A stretch of DNA of 64,000 nucleotides from Virgibacillus senegalensis (GTDB taxonomy: Bacteria; Bacillota; Bacilli; Bacillales; Amphibacillaceae): NCBI RefSeq assembly GCF_000821245.2, contig NZ_LN611422.1, forward strand, positions 119,899 to 183,898, written 5' to 3'. The notes beneath the pieces are model-generated. The model had not been told where the DNA came from. It searched no databases and worked only from the letters and a program-made list of their open reading frames with translations. Position 1 is the first letter of the stretch; the number at the start of each line of letters is the position of its first letter. The translations under genes and the position numbers were made by a program. Positions 63,991-64,000 of the stretch are shown here, piece by piece.

Positions 63991-64000
63991 AGAGGGTAAA

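Noticed and set aside
1..64000. CRISPR array, prophage, integron or complete insertion sequence
   Set aside because: No regularly spaced repeats, integrase, transposase or structural phage gene is present; the repeats seen are short palindromic intergenic elements.

Overview
The window looks like chromosome from a spore-forming, salt-tolerant member of the Bacillaceae, near the Oceanobacillus/Virgibacillus/Lentibacillus group. The lineage is inferred from gene content. Supporting it are a tricistronic gerA-type germinant receptor, prkA, yhbH and spoVR, a YhcN-type spore lipoprotein, SigI/RsgI, an OpuA-type glycine betaine transporter, many acidic proteins, strong AGGAGG ribosome sites, moderate G+C and a queG-yhbB-trmL-prkA...yhbH order that matches the yhb region of Bacillus subtilis. 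No phage, complete insertion sequence, CRISPR array or rRNA is seen.

Layout. 0-9 kb: partial P-loop kinase, D-amino acid aminotransferase, tRNA-Gly(TCC), a predicted ABC-class ATPase, then queG, yhbB, trmL and prkA. 9.6-13.8 kb: odhAB (2-oxoglutarate dehydrogenase E1 and E2). 14-20 kb: divergent SgrR-type regulator and MFS exporter, yhbH, an esterase, a lipoprotein. 20-27 kb: nucleoside transporter with a long leader, aldehyde dehydrogenase, MATE exporter, a stand-alone murG, a small zinc-ribbon membrane protein. 27-31.6 kb: betaine ABC operon and a frameshifted yvgN-like aldo/keto reductase. 31.6-36.7 kb: gerA-type operon, an atypical beta-carbonic anhydrase, a small zinc-ribbon protein. 36.7-41.2 kb: bmrCD-like multidrug ABC exporter behind a leader-peptide attenuator. 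41-49.7 kb: HtrA-like protease, PRC-barrel protein, sigI-rsgI, oxidoreductase, yhcX, SDR, yhdB. 50-54 kb: yhcN and the yrrT-luxS-mccA-mccB sulfur operon. 54-64 kb: dipeptidase, PCYCGC lipoprotein, spoVR, azoR, RsbR paralog, cadC-cadA, acetyltransferase.

How genes work together. PrkA, YhbH and SpoVR are usually encoded side by side and all lie in this window, though dispersed. YrrT, LuxS, MccA and MccB carry methyl-cycle sulfur from S-adenosylmethionine to cysteine, with the S-adenosylhomocysteine nucleosidase missing. CadC and CadA form a metal-inducible efflux unit with two visible operators. GerA, YhcN and the candidate SigG promoters belong to spore formation and germination.

Most worth a second look: (1) the 5' region of bmrCD, with a perfect promoter, a 26-codon leader peptide, a possible antiterminator, two tandem terminators and two tandem long hairpins; (2) an in-frame TGA in cadA exactly where the first metal-binding cysteine of the HMA motif should be; (3) a carbonic anhydrase paralog that has lost its Asp-Arg dyad; (4) three families of dispersed palindromic repeats.
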